The notes beneath the pieces were generated by a model, which was not told the origin of the DNA, ran no database searches, and was given only the letters and a program-made list of their open reading frames with translations. Source: Gammaproteobacteria bacterium (GTDB lineage Bacteria; Pseudomonadota; Gammaproteobacteria; Burkholderiales; Burkholderiaceae_C). Taken from it: a DNA stretch of 5,586 nucleotides. The stretch is taken from the NCBI GenBank assembly GCA_018903185.1, contig JAHIQV010000198.1, positions 1-5,586 of the forward strand, read 5' to 3'. Shown here piece after piece: positions 1 to 5,586 of this stretch (its first letter is position 1; each line of letters opens with the position of its first letter). A program made the position numbers and the translations under genes.

Positions 1-80
1 CGCCTGCCGGCTCCACGCCCGAAGCGGCCGCGCCGACAGCGAACGCGGATACCCCGGGCGGTGGCGGTGGTGCCGCATGA
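1..80 (+). CDS. C-terminal end of an upstream gene, possibly ubiJ-like (partial)
   Basis: The frame with codons starting at base 3 is open from the window edge to a TGA at 78-80. It encodes 25 residues made almost only of Ala, Pro, Gly and Thr and ending in a Gly5-Ala-Ala run. The composition fits a flexible low-complexity tail and gives no domain information. The stop overlaps the ubiB start as ATGA, so the two genes are probably translationally coupled and co-transcribed. In many Burkholderiales the gene directly before ubiB is an SCP2-domain ubiquinone accessory factor (UbiJ), which makes that the best guess from context. Nothing in the visible residues proves it, so no symbol is given. 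Confidence 0.6.
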   Translation, partial: PAGSTPEAAAPTANADTPGGGGGAA

Positions 81-1642
81 CGCGTCTCTTTCGCGGCGCT
101 TTCATCGTCTGGGTGGTGCTGCGCTACGGGCTCGATGAGCTCGTGTTGTCCAGCTTCCGGCACCCCACGCTGCGCCTGCTGACCCGTCTCGTTTCCATCG
201 GCCGCAATCTGGACAGCCCTCGCGGCGAGCGGCTGCGCGAGGCGCTGGAGCGCCTGGGTCCGATCTTCGTCAAGTTTGGCCAGGTGCTCTCGACCCGGCG
301 CGACCTGTTGCCTCCGGACATTGCCGACGAACTGGCCCGCCTGCAGGACCGCGTGCCGCCGTTCCCCAGCGCCGTGGCGGTGGCCACGATCGAGCGCGCG
401 TTCGGCAAGCCGCTGGACGCTGTGTTCACGCACTTCGACCAGGTGCCGGTGGCCAGTGCTTCCATCGCACAGGTGCACTTCGCGACCTTGCGCGATGGCC
501 GCCATGGTGGGCGCGAGGTGGCGGTGAAGGTGCTGCGGCCCAACATGCGGCCGGTGATTGAAAAAGACCTGAGCCTCATGCGCACGATGGCGGGCTGGGT
601 CGAGCAACTGTCGGCCGACGGCAAACGACTCAAGCCGCGCGAGGTGGTGGCCGAGTTCGACAAGTACCTGCACGACGAACTCGACCTGCTGCGCGAGGCC
701 GCCAACGCCGCCCAGCTGCGGCGCAACATGCAGGGGCTCGACCTGGTGCTGATCCCGGAGATGCTCTGGGACTATTGCCACACCGAAGTGATGGTGATGG
801 AGCGCATGCATGGCCTGCCGATCAACAAGGTGGACGAATTGCGCCGCCGGGGTGTGGACATCCCGAAGCTGGCGCGCGACGGCGTCACCATTTTTTTCAC
901 CCAGGTGTTCCGCGACGGCTTCTTTCACGCCGACATGCACCCGGGCAACATCCAGGTCAGCGTTGATCCGGCCACGTTCGGACGCTACATCTCGCTGGAC
1001 TTCGGCATCGTTGGCACGTTGACCGAGTTCGACAAGGAATACCTGGCGCAGAACTTCACCGCTTTTTTCCGGCGCGACTACAAGCGGGTCGCCGAGCTGC
1101 ACATCGAAAGCGGCTGGGTGCCGTCCGACACCCGGGTGGACGAGCTGGAGTCGGCGATCCGCGCGGTGTGTGAACCGTATTTCGACCGCCCGCTGAAGGA
1201 AATATCGCTCGGCATGGTGCTGATGCGGCTTTTTCAGACCTCGCGACGTTTCCAGGTGGAAATCCAGCCGCAACTGGTGCTGCTGCAGAAGACGCTGCTG
1301 AATATCGAGGGGCTGGGCCGCGATCTGGATCCGGAGCTGGATCTCTGGAACACCGCCAAGCCGTTCCTGGAAAAGTGGATGGTTGAGCAGATCGGACCGC
1401 AGAAACTGTGGCAGCAGCTCAAGGCCGAGGCGCCGCACTACGCCAAGCTGCTGCCTGCGCTGCCGCGCCTGGTGCACGACTTCCTGCAGCACAAGCCGCA
1501 CGAACTGCGGCGCGAACTCGATGAGCTGCTGGCCGAACAGCGCCGCACCAACCGCTTGCTGCAGGGGATCGTCTGGGGCGGGGTGGGCTTCCTGATCGGC
1601 CTGCTGCTGATGCAGGTGCTCACGCGGGTGCGACTCTGGTAG
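77..1642 (+). CDS. ubiB: UbiB, ABC1/ADCK-family atypical kinase for ubiquinone biosynthesis
   Basis: The product has 521 residues (E. coli UbiB has about 546) and shows every hallmark of the ABC1/ADCK/UbiB family. The KxGQ motif is KFGQ at 66-69. The Ala-rich loop that replaces the kinase P-loop is ASASIAQVH at 126-134. The VAVK lysine is K151 and the ExD motif is E201/D203. The catalytic loop HADMHPGN is at 284-291 with D286, and the metal-binding DFG is at 308-310. About residues 498-518 form a hydrophobic membrane segment near the C terminus; only one clear helix is visible here. UbiB proteins are known to be membrane-associated ATPase/kinase-like proteins that support the ubiquinone-modifying enzymes; the direct substrate is unsettled. 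The ATG overlaps the upstream stop (ATGA) and has only a weak GGTGG sequence before it, consistent with coupled translation. The N terminus matches the usual UbiB start. No disruption is seen. Confidence 0.96.
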   Translation: MTRLFRGAFIVWVVLRYGLDELVLSSFRHPTLRLLTRLVSIGRNLDSPRGERLREALERLGPIFVKFGQVLSTRRDLLPPDIADELARLQDRVPPFPSAVAVATIERAFGKPLDAVFTHFDQVPVASASIAQVHFATLRDGRHGGREVAVKVLRPNMRPVIEKDLSLMRTMAGWVEQLSADGKRLKPREVVAEFDKYLHDELDLLREAANAAQLRRNMQGLDLVLIPEMLWDYCHTEVMVMERMHGLPINKVDELRRRGVDIPKLARDGVTIFFTQVFRDGFFHADMHPGNIQVSVDPATFGRYISLDFGIVGTLTEFDKEYLAQNFTAFFRRDYKRVAELHIESGWVPSDTRVDELESAIRAVCEPYFDRPLKEISLGMVLMRLFQTSRRFQVEIQPQLVLLQKTLLNIEGLGRDLDPELDLWNTAKPFLEKWMVEQIGPQKLWQQLKAEAPHYAKLLPALPRLVHDFLQHKPHELRRELDELLAEQRRTNRLLQGIVWGGVGFLIGLLLMQVLTRVRLW

Positions 1643-1650
1643 ACGCTGCC

Positions 1651-1696
1651 GGTGGCGGACCCGGTTATGCAGGACCTTGCGCATCCGGGAACCACC
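1651..1696 (+). repeat. Three-part imperfect inverted repeat just after ubiB
   Basis: Nine bases past the ubiB stop, three arm pairs nest around a 10-nt centre. GGTGG (1651-1655) pairs with CCACC (1692-1696), CCCGG (1660-1664) with CCGGG (1685-1689), and ATGC (1667-1670) with GCAT (1681-1684). That is 14 paired bases with small internal loops. No run of U follows, so it is not a standard intrinsic terminator. It could stabilise the ubiB mRNA 3' end, aid termination, or act as a DNA dyad beside the next promoter. The right arm covers the place where the -35 element of the TATAAT promoter at 1704 would lie. The pairings are read directly; the function is inference. Confidence 0.5.
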
Positions 1697-1709
1697 CCCA
1701 ATTTATAAT
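1680..1709 (+). promoter_or_regulatory. Probable sigma-70 promoter of the fmdB-DUF502-aspS unit
   Basis: A perfect TATAAT stands at 1704-1709 in an AT-rich patch (ATTTATAATG) that is conspicuous against the surrounding GC. The -35 is unclear: TTGCGC at 1677-1682 would need a 21-bp spacer, and positions giving 17-18 bp (starting 1680-1681) match TTGACA poorly. No TGn extension precedes the -10 box. A start of transcription near 1716 would give a leader of about 119 nt before the fmdB ATG. This separates ubiB from the following genes, although read-through from ubiB remains possible. Confidence 0.6.
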
Positions 1710-1730
1710 GACGGGTTTTGTTCTTCTACC

Positions 1731-1792
1731 CTTCGGATCGGGCTCGACGGGCCGGGTGTGATGCCCACCCGCTGCCCGTTTGTCCTCCGAAG
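1731..1792 (+). promoter_or_regulatory. Long stem-loop in the fmdB 5' leader
   Basis: Three nested arm pairs are read directly. CTTCGGA (1731-1737) pairs with TCCGAAG (1786-1792), ACGGGC (1747-1752) with GCCCGT (1774-1779), and CGGGTG (1753-1758) with CACCCG (1766-1771). The loop is the 7-nt TGATGCC. The inner two helices stack with only a CT bulge (1772-1773), giving 12 nearly continuous GC-rich pairs. An alternative pairing exists between GGATCG (1735-1740) and CGATCC (1793-1798), so two outer conformations compete. It lies wholly in the probable untranslated leader. No U-run follows, so it is not a terminator. I recognise no known riboswitch or leader family. Confidence 0.5.
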
Positions 1793-1797
1793 CGATC

Positions 1798-1816
1798 CCG
1801 GCTCTCATGCAGCCGG
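1798..1816 (+). promoter_or_regulatory. Second leader hairpin ahead of the fmdB RBS
   Basis: CCGGCT (1798-1803) pairs with AGCCGG (1811-1816) around the 7-nt loop CTCATGC. The hairpin ends 8 nt before the weak Shine-Dalgarno AGG (1825-1827) of fmdB, close enough to affect ribosome access. Its first base is shared with the alternative CGATCC arm (1793-1798) of the preceding structure. The two cannot fully form together in that conformation, which is the kind of arrangement a switching leader would have. That reading is inference. Confidence 0.4.
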
Positions 1817-1834
1817 TCACCTACAGGTTCCGCC

Positions 1835-2197
1835 ATGCCGATTTATGCCTACAAGTGCGCGTCCTGCGGCCATGCCAAGGACGTGTTGCAAAAGATGTCC
1901 GACGACCCGTTGAGCGTCTGCCCGGCCTGTGGCCAGGCCAGTTTCCAGAAGCAGGTCACCGCCGCCGGTTTTCAGCTCAAGGGCTCGGGCTGGTACGTGA
2001 CCGACTTCCGCGGTGGCAACGGCGGCAAGGCCGCCCCTGCCGTGGCCGGGGCCGACAGTGGTGCCAGCGCACCGGACGCGGCTGCCAAACCGGCGGGTGA
2101 GGCCGCCGCCAGTCCGGCACCCGCCACCAGCACCGCGGCCACAACGACACCCGCTGCGGCTCCGGCAGCCAGCTCGACCCCCACCGCTTCGACCTGA
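1835..2197 (+). CDS. FmdB-family zinc ribbon protein
   Basis: The product has 120 residues. It starts MPIYAYKC, the hallmark opening of the FmdB/CxxC_CxxC_SSSS putative regulatory protein family. Two CxxC knuckles, C8/C11 and C29/C32, form a predicted zinc ribbon within residues 1-45, followed by the conserved GSGWYVTDFR block at about 50-59. Residues 61-120 are a low-complexity Ala/Pro/Thr/Ser tail, predicted disordered. FmdB was named for a gene near a formamidase operon, and the molecular role of the family is not established. The frame is open upstream to an ATG at 1718, but the conserved MPIY start and the probable leader structures place the start at 1835, with a weak AGG Shine-Dalgarno at 1825-1827. 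The gene is first in a probable operon with the DUF502 gene (11 bp gap) and aspS. Confidence 0.9.
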   Translation: MPIYAYKCASCGHAKDVLQKMSDDPLSVCPACGQASFQKQVTAAGFQLKGSGWYVTDFRGGNGGKAAPAVAGADSGASAPDAAAKPAGEAAASPAPATSTAATTTPAAAPAASSTPTAST

Positions 2198-2208
2198 GTT
2201 CGCGCCCG

Positions 2209-2889
2209 ATGCCTTCCCTGCGCAAATGGCTGCTCGCTGGCCTGCTGGTCCTGGTGCCCCTGATCATCACCCTGTGGGTGCTGGACTGGGTGGTGGGCAC
2301 GCTCGACCAGACGCTGCACATCCTGCCGCAGAGCTGGCAGCCCGACCAGCTGTTCGGCTTTCACATTCCCGGCCTGGGCGTGATCTTTGCGCTGGCGGTG
2401 GTGCTGTCGATCGGGGCGCTGGCGTCCAACATCATCGGCAACAAGCTGGTGGACTGGTGGCACGCCCTGTTGCACCGCATCCCGGTGGTGCGCTCCATCT
2501 ACTCCGGGGTGAAGCAGGTTTCCGACACGCTGTTTTCCGAGAAGGGCAATGCATTTCGCAAAGCGGTGCTGGTTCAGTGGCCGCACGCCGGCATGTGGAC
2601 CATCGGTTTCCAGACCGGTTCGCCCAATGGCGAGGTCCTTGCACACTTGCAGTCCCAGCCGGGCCGTACCGGCGATCACGACGAATTCCTGAGTGTGTTT
2701 GTGCCCACCACGCCCAACCCCACGGGCGGCTATTTCGTGATGGTGCGCCGCAGCGATTGCCTGGAGCTGCAGATGAGCGTGGACGAAGCGCTGACCTACA
2801 TCGTCTCCATGGGCGTGATCGCGCCCGGTGCCCCCAAGAACACCTTCCCCAAAGTGGCAGCGCCCGGCGCGACCACCCACCCGACCTGA
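2209..2889 (+). CDS. DUF502 family inner-membrane protein
   Basis: The product has 226 residues. Two hydrophobic helices lie at about 7-29 and 55-77 and probably anchor it in the cytoplasmic membrane. Between and after them is the family pattern IPVVRSIYSGVKQ at 91-103, then a soluble region containing VFVPTTPNPTGGY at 163-175. These match the DUF502 family, which is widespread in proteobacteria and has no settled function. A short Ala/Pro/Thr tail ends the protein. The gene starts 11 bp after the fmdB stop with no strong Shine-Dalgarno, suggesting translation coupled to the upstream gene. Together with fmdB it precedes aspS, an arrangement I recall as common in betaproteobacteria. No signal peptidase site is apparent. 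The family call is firm; the role is unknown. Confidence 0.88.
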   Translation: MPSLRKWLLAGLLVLVPLIITLWVLDWVVGTLDQTLHILPQSWQPDQLFGFHIPGLGVIFALAVVLSIGALASNIIGNKLVDWWHALLHRIPVVRSIYSGVKQVSDTLFSEKGNAFRKAVLVQWPHAGMWTIGFQTGSPNGEVLAHLQSQPGRTGDHDEFLSVFVPTTPNPTGGYFVMVRRSDCLELQMSVDEALTYIVSMGVIAPGAPKNTFPKVAAPGATTHPT

Positions 2890-2897
2890 TGAATCCC

Positions 2898-2914
2898 CGC
2901 CGTGAATCACGGCG
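2898..2914 (+). repeat. 17-nt palindrome upstream of aspS
   Basis: CGCCGTGA (2898-2905) and TCACGGCG (2907-2914) are perfect inverse complements around a single central A. In RNA this gives a 7-bp hairpin with a 3-nt AAT loop, located between the DUF502 stop (2889) and the aspS Shine-Dalgarno (2925-2930). No T-run follows, so it is not an intrinsic terminator. It could be an mRNA structure tuning aspS translation, a processing site, or a dimeric-protein operator. A GTG in the aspS frame (2902) lies inside the left arm, which argues against that codon as the aspS start. Confidence 0.5.
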
Positions 2915-2924
2915 AACCTGCTGA

Positions 2925-2930
2925 AAGAAG
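2925..2930 (+). promoter_or_regulatory. aspS ribosome binding site
   Basis: The purine run GAAAGAAG (2923-2930) contains AAGAAG, ending 7 nt before the ATG at 2938. It is a modest Shine-Dalgarno but well placed. It favours 2938 over the in-frame GTG at 2902, which lies upstream of it, and over the ATG at 2944, which would be 13 nt away. Confidence 0.55.
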
Positions 2931-2937
2931 AACCGAA

Positions 2938-4740
2938 ATGGCCATGCGCTCCCACTATTGCGGTCTGGTGACCGAAGCCCTGCTGGGCCAGACTGTGCAA
3001 CTCTGCGGCTGGGTCAACCGCCGCCGCGACCACGGCGGCGTGATCTTCATCGACCTGCGCGACCGCGAAGGTTATGTGCAGGTGGTTTGCGACCCGGATC
3101 GCGCCGAGATGTTCAAGACCGCCGAAGACGTGCGCAACGAGTTCTGCGTGCAGGTCACCGGCCTGGTGCGCGCGCGCCCCGAGGGCACCACCAACGACAA
3201 CCTGAAGAGCGGCAAGATCGAAATCCTCTGCCACGAACTCAAGGTGCTCAACGCCTCGGTCACCCCCCCGTTCCAGCTCGATGACGACAACCTGAGCGAG
3301 ACGACTCGCCTGACGCACCGCGTGCTCGACCTGCGCCGCCCCTACATGCAGAACAACCTGATGCTGCGCTACCGCGTGGCCATGGAAGTGCGCAAGTTCC
3401 TCGACGCCAACGGCTTCATCGACATCGAAACCCCGATGCTCACCAAGAGCACGCCCGAAGGCGCTCGCGACTATCTCGTGCCCAGCCGCGTGCACGACGG
3501 CCACTTCTTCGCGCTGCCGCAGTCGCCCCAGCTGTTCAAGCAGCTGCTGATGGTGGCTGGCTTCGATCGCTACTACCAGATCACCAAGTGCTTCCGGGAC
3601 GAAGACCTGCGCGCCGACCGCCAGCCCGAGTTCACACAGATCGATATCGAAACCTCGTTCCTGACCGAAGAAGACATCCGCGACATGTTCCAGGGCATGA
3701 TCAAGACCGTGTTCCAGAACACGCTGGGCGTGGACCTGGGCGAGTTCCCGGTCATGGCCTACAGCGAAGCCATGCACCGCTTCGGCTCCGACAAGCCCGA
3801 CCTGCGCGTCAAGCTCGAATTCACCGAACTCACTGACGTGATGGCCGACGTGGACTTCAAGGTCTTCAGCGCGCCCGCCACCATGAAGAACGGCCGCGTG
3901 GTCGCCCTGTGCGTGCGCGGCGGTGCCGAGATCAGCCGCAGCGAGATCGACGCCTACACCGAGTTCGTCAAGATCTACGGCGCCAAGGGGCTGGCCTGGA
4001 TCAAGGTCAACGAAGTGGCCAAGGGCCGCGACGGCCTGCAGAGCCCGATCGTGAAGAACCTGCACGACGCGGCCGTGGCCGAGATCCTCAAGCGCACCGG
4101 CGCGCAGGACGGCGACATCATCTTCTTCGGGGCCGACAAGGCCAAGGTGGTGAACGACGCCATCGGCGCGTTGCGCCTGAAGATCGGCCACAGCGAGCTG
4201 GGCAAGAAGAACGGCCTGTTCGAGAGCCGCTGGGCGCCAATGTGGGTGGTGGACTTCCCGATGTTCGAACACGACGAGGAAGCCGACCGCTGGACCGCCG
4301 TCCACCACCCCTTCACCGCGCCGAAAGACGGCCACGAAGACTGGATGGTCACCGCGCCTGAGAAGTGCATCGCCAAGGGCTACGACATGGTTTTGAACGG
4401 CTGGGAAATCGGTGGCGGCTCGGTGCGTATCCACACCGCCGCGGTGCAGCAAAAGGTGTTCGATGCGCTGAAGATCACGCCCGAAGAGGCGCAGCTCAAG
4501 TTCGGCTTCCTGCTCGACGCGCTGCAGTACGGCGCGCCGCCCCACGGTGGCCTGGCTTTCGGTCTGGACCGCATCGTCACGCTGATGACCGGCGCCGACT
4601 CGATCCGCGACGTGATCGCTTTCCCCAAGACCCAGCGCGCCCAGTGCCTGCTGACCCAGGCGCCGAGCCTGGTGGACGAGAAGCAGCTGCGCGAGCTGCA
4701 CATCCGCCTGCGCAACGTGGATCTGGCCAAAACCGCCTGA
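2938..4740 (+). CDS. aspS: Aspartyl-tRNA synthetase, probably non-discriminating (Asp/Asn)
   Basis: The enzyme has 600 residues and the full layout of a bacterial class IIb AspRS. An OB-fold anticodon-binding domain (about 1-110) contains the CGWVNRRRD block at 23-31. Motif 1 is near 159-184. QSPQ is at 195-198. Motif 2 is at 219-236 with R220 in [14 protein letters not shown]. The bacterial GAD insertion is roughly 290-420. Motif 3 is GLAFGLDR at 538-545 with R545. It charges tRNA-Asp with aspartate in the cytoplasm. In the anticodon domain, H32 and G83 match the pair described for non-discriminating AspRS such as that of Pseudomonas aeruginosa, where E. coli has Leu and Lys. Such enzymes also make Asp-tRNA-Asn for amidation by GatCAB. 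The start at ATG 2938 (MAMRSHYCG) is chosen from the RBS; ATG 2944 would match the E. coli N terminus exactly and cannot be excluded. It is the last gene of its unit, followed by a terminator. Confidence 0.97.
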   Translation: MAMRSHYCGLVTEALLGQTVQLCGWVNRRRDHGGVIFIDLRDREGYVQVVCDPDRAEMFKTAEDVRNEFCVQVTGLVRARPEGTTNDNLKSGKIEILCHELKVLNASVTPPFQLDDDNLSETTRLTHRVLDLRRPYMQNNLMLRYRVAMEVRKFLDANGFIDIETPMLTKSTPEGARDYLVPSRVHDGHFFALPQSPQLFKQLLMVAGFDRYYQITKCFRDEDLRADRQPEFTQIDIETSFLTEEDIRDMFQGMIKTVFQNTLGVDLGEFPVMAYSEAMHRFGSDKPDLRVKLEFTELTDVMADVDFKVFSAPATMKNGRVVALCVRGGAEISRSEIDAYTEFVKIYGAKGLAWIKVNEVAKGRDGLQSPIVKNLHDAAVAEILKRTGAQDGDIIFFGADKAKVVNDAIGALRLKIGHSELGKKNGLFESRWAPMWVVDFPMFEHDEEADRWTAVHHPFTAPKDGHEDWMVTAPEKCIAKGYDMVLNGWEIGGGSVRIHTAAVQQKVFDALKITPEEAQLKFGFLLDALQYGAPPHGGLAFGLDRIVTLMTGADSIRDVIAFPKTQRAQCLLTQAPSLVDEKQLRELHIRLRNVDLAKTA

Positions 4741-4760
4741 TCCCTGGGCGCGTCGGCAGG

Positions 4761-4790
4761 AAAGAAGGGCGGCACGGACCGCCCTTTTTA
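4761..4790 (+). terminator. Intrinsic terminator after aspS
   Basis: AAGGGCGG (4765-4772) pairs perfectly with CCGCCCTT (4779-4786) around the 6-nt loop CACGGA, and the run TTTTTATTT (4785-4793) follows. Upstream A residues (4761-4763) can extend the stem with the T-run. It begins 20 nt after the aspS stop. This is a textbook Rho-independent terminator and separates the aspS unit from the yqjD-like gene. Confidence 0.9.
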
Positions 4791-4813
4791 TTTGGGTTGC
4801 CGGTGGTGCCGCA

Positions 4814-4830
4814 CGTTGCAGGTGGCAACG
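4814..4830 (+). repeat. Small inverted repeat between aspS terminator and yqjD-like gene
   Basis: CGTTGC (4814-4819) and GCAACG (4825-4830) are inverse complements around AGGTG. A further GTTGCC at 4796-4801 can pair instead with GGCAAC at 4824-4829. The element lies about 35 bp upstream of the candidate -10 box of the next gene, where an activator or repressor site could be. The function is unknown and chance is possible for arms of this size. Confidence 0.3.
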
Positions 4831-4864
4831 AAACGTACCGCTGCGTTCCGTGTGGTCAAGGGTT

Positions 4865-4873
4865 TGTTAGGAT
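4865..4873 (+). promoter_or_regulatory. Candidate extended -10 promoter of the yqjD-like gene
   Basis: TGTTAGGAT fits the extended -10 form TGnTAnnAT, with the hexamer TAGGAT at 4868-4873. No good -35 is seen; TTCCGT at 4846-4851 is weak. Transcription would start near 4880, leaving a very short leader of about 17 nt that still contains the Shine-Dalgarno. A stress sigma factor could use such a -35-poor promoter, but this is inference. A promoter is needed here because a strong terminator lies just upstream. Confidence 0.35.
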
Positions 4874-4882
4874 GGCTTTTTG

Positions 4883-4889
4883 AAAGGAG
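4883..4889 (+). promoter_or_regulatory. Strong ribosome binding site of the yqjD-like gene
   Basis: AAAGGAG lies 7 nt before ATG 4897 and is the best Shine-Dalgarno in the window. It fixes the start at 4897 although the frame remains open upstream to a TTG at 4792. It implies high translation of this small protein. Confidence 0.8.
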
Positions 4890-4896
4890 CCTATCC

Positions 4897-5217
4897 ATGA
4901 GCAAGAACGCCCAAGACACCCTGGCCAACAAAGAGAAGCTGGTCGCCGACCTGCAGCGCGTCATTACCGACGCAGAAGAACTGATGGCGGCCACCGCCCA
5001 CCAGACCGAAGGCAAGGTGGTGGAGCTGCGCGAGCGCATCAACGAAAACCTGCGCCAGGCCCGCCACAAGCTGCTGGACGCTGAAGAGGCGATCAAGGAA
5101 AAAACCCGCGAAATGGCGCGCGCCACCGACGACTACGTGCACGAACACCCCTGGCGCGCCGTGGGCACGGCCGCCGGCATCGGCTTGGTGATCGGCCTGC
5201 TGATCAGCCGGCGTTGA
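4897..5217 (+). CDS. DUF883 (ElaB/YqjD/YgaM-like) membrane-anchored protein
   Basis: The product has 106 residues, the usual size for this family. Residues about 8-80 are charged and helical, rich in Glu, Lys, Arg and Ala with heptad-like spacing, and likely form an amphipathic or coiled-coil rod. The signature DDYVHEHPWRAVG at 78-90 is followed by a single hydrophobic helix (about 88-103) with glycine spacing G90, G94, G96, G100, and the protein ends in SRR. In E. coli the relatives YqjD, ElaB and YgaM are C-tail inner-membrane proteins induced in stationary phase, and YqjD binds ribosomes; that role is transferred here only by family. The gene is separated from aspS by a terminator, has its own strong RBS, and lies 11 bp before a yqjE-like gene, the same order as in enterobacteria. 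Confidence 0.9.
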   Translation: MSKNAQDTLANKEKLVADLQRVITDAEELMAATAHQTEGKVVELRERINENLRQARHKLLDAEEAIKEKTREMARATDDYVHEHPWRAVGTAAGIGLVIGLLISRR

Positions 5218-5228
5218 ACGGGCGTGGC

Positions 5229-5586
5229 ATGTCTGCGCCACCGACCCGCCTGGCGGCCTCGCTGAAGGGCTTGACTGCTACCGTGCTGGAACTGCTCCAG
5301 CTGCGGCTGGAATTGCTCAGTGTGGAAGCGCAGGAGGAAGTGCTGCGTGTCGGTGGCTTGATGGTCTATGGCGCCGTGGCCGTGGCCTTCATCAGCCTGG
5401 GGCTGGGCTTTCTGGCCATGCTGATCACGGTGGCGCTGTGGGACACCCATCGCCTGCTGCCACTGGCGGTTTTCGCGGGGTTGTTTCTCGGCTTCGGCGG
5501 CGTTGCGGCCTGGCTGGCGCGCGAGCGGGTGCGCAGCGGCACCAAGCTGTTTTCGGCCACCGTCGGAGAACTCAAGAAAGACCGCG
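5229..5586 (+). CDS. YqjE / holin-X-like two-helix membrane protein (3' end cut)
   Basis: An open frame starts at ATG 5229 and runs off the window edge with 119 whole codons and no stop. The protein has an amphipathic N-terminal helix containing LLQLRLELLSVEAQEE (22-37) and two membrane segments at about 43-70 and 76-97. A WDTHRLLPL turn (71-79) lies between the helices, and FSATVGELKKDR (108-119) follows them. This is the pattern of the YqjE/phage-holin-like family (DUF1469). The LKKDR stretch is usually close to the C terminus, so only a few residues are probably missing. Despite the family label it need not be a phage holin; here it is a chromosomal partner of the DUF883 gene 11 bp upstream. 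The Shine-Dalgarno is weak, suggesting translation coupled to that gene. The exact function is unknown. Confidence 0.85.
   Translation, partial: MSAPPTRLAASLKGLTATVLELLQLRLELLSVEAQEEVLRVGGLMVYGAVAVAFISLGLGFLAMLITVALWDTHRLLPLAVFAGLFLGFGGVAAWLARERVRSGTKLFSATVGELKKDR

Noticed and set aside
891..897. T7 run in ubiB (and T6 at 1063-1068) as a slippage or frameshift site
   Set aside because: Both encode family-typical residues in frame (Thr-Ile-Phe-Phe and Ala-Phe-Phe) and the protein is intact; no alternative frame of interest follows.
1718..1834. N-terminal extension of the FmdB-like protein from the ATG at 1718
   Set aside because: The added 39 residues are Arg/Ser/Cys/Pro-rich with no family match, the ATG has no RBS and would lie at the very start of the transcript, and the family start MPIYAYKC is at 1835.
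1761..1913. Possible upstream reading frame (ATG 1761) in the fmdB leader overlapping the fmdB start
   Set aside because: Its ATG lies in the hairpin loop with no convincing Shine-Dalgarno, and the product is a frame shadow of fmdB beyond 1835.
2902..2937. GTG start at 2902 for aspS, adding 12 residues
   Set aside because: The GTG lies inside the palindrome and upstream of the Shine-Dalgarno; the AspRS family starts near [11 protein letters not shown] sequence at 2938-2944.
1972..4701. A 909-codon open frame on the - strand opposite fmdB, the DUF502 gene and aspS
   Set aside because: It mirrors the codon structure of the well-supported + strand genes: the DUF502 gene and aspS share one frame, and GC-rich third positions remove stops on the other strand. 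The His/Ala/Val/Gly-rich translation has no recognisable domain. It is a shadow frame.
4792..4896. TTG start at 4792 for the DUF883 protein, adding 35 residues
   Set aside because: It begins within the T-run of the aspS terminator and has no RBS, while ATG 4897 has an ideal AAAGGAG.
5229..5586. Phage origin suggested by the holin-like family label
   Set aside because: No other phage genes, integrase or attachment sites are visible; the protein fits the chromosomal YqjE family next to its usual DUF883 partner.

Overview
This window is high-GC DNA, by eye about two thirds G+C with coding third positions mostly G or C. It carries tightly packed housekeeping genes, all on the + strand. The gene order (ubiB, an FmdB-type zinc ribbon gene, a DUF502 membrane protein gene, aspS) and the protein sequences suggest a betaproteobacterium of the order Burkholderiales, most likely a Comamonadaceae relative such as Hydrogenophaga. 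That placement comes from remembered family resemblance, not from a search.

Layout: (1) Bases 1-80 are the Ala/Pro/Gly-rich C-terminal end of an upstream gene whose stop overlaps the ubiB start (ATGA). (2) 77-1642 is ubiB, an ABC1/ADCK-type atypical kinase needed for ubiquinone biosynthesis. (3) 1643-1834 is the longest non-coding stretch. It holds a three-part imperfect dyad just after ubiB, a clear TATAAT box, and a leader that can fold into two strong hairpins. (4) 1835-4740 appears to be one transcription unit: the FmdB-family zinc ribbon gene, the DUF502 membrane protein gene (11 bp later) and aspS (48 bp later). A 17-nt near-perfect palindrome lies just before the aspS Shine-Dalgarno. 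The unit ends at a textbook intrinsic terminator at 4761-4790. (5) 4897-5586 is a second unit with its own candidate extended -10 promoter and strong RBS: a DUF883 (ElaB/YqjD-like) membrane-anchored protein followed by a YqjE/holin-X-like two-helix membrane protein cut by the window edge.

How the genes relate: ubiB closes a probable ubiquinone accessory cluster that begins upstream. The middle unit links aminoacyl-tRNA synthesis (AspRS, apparently the non-discriminating type that also charges tRNA-Asn) to two poorly understood small proteins. The last pair resembles the stress-linked yqjD-yqjE module of enterobacteria. I see no mobile element, CRISPR array, tRNA, rRNA or defence system. The least explained parts are the non-coding structures around 1651-1816 and 2898-2914, and the conserved but unexplained association of FmdB and DUF502 with aspS.
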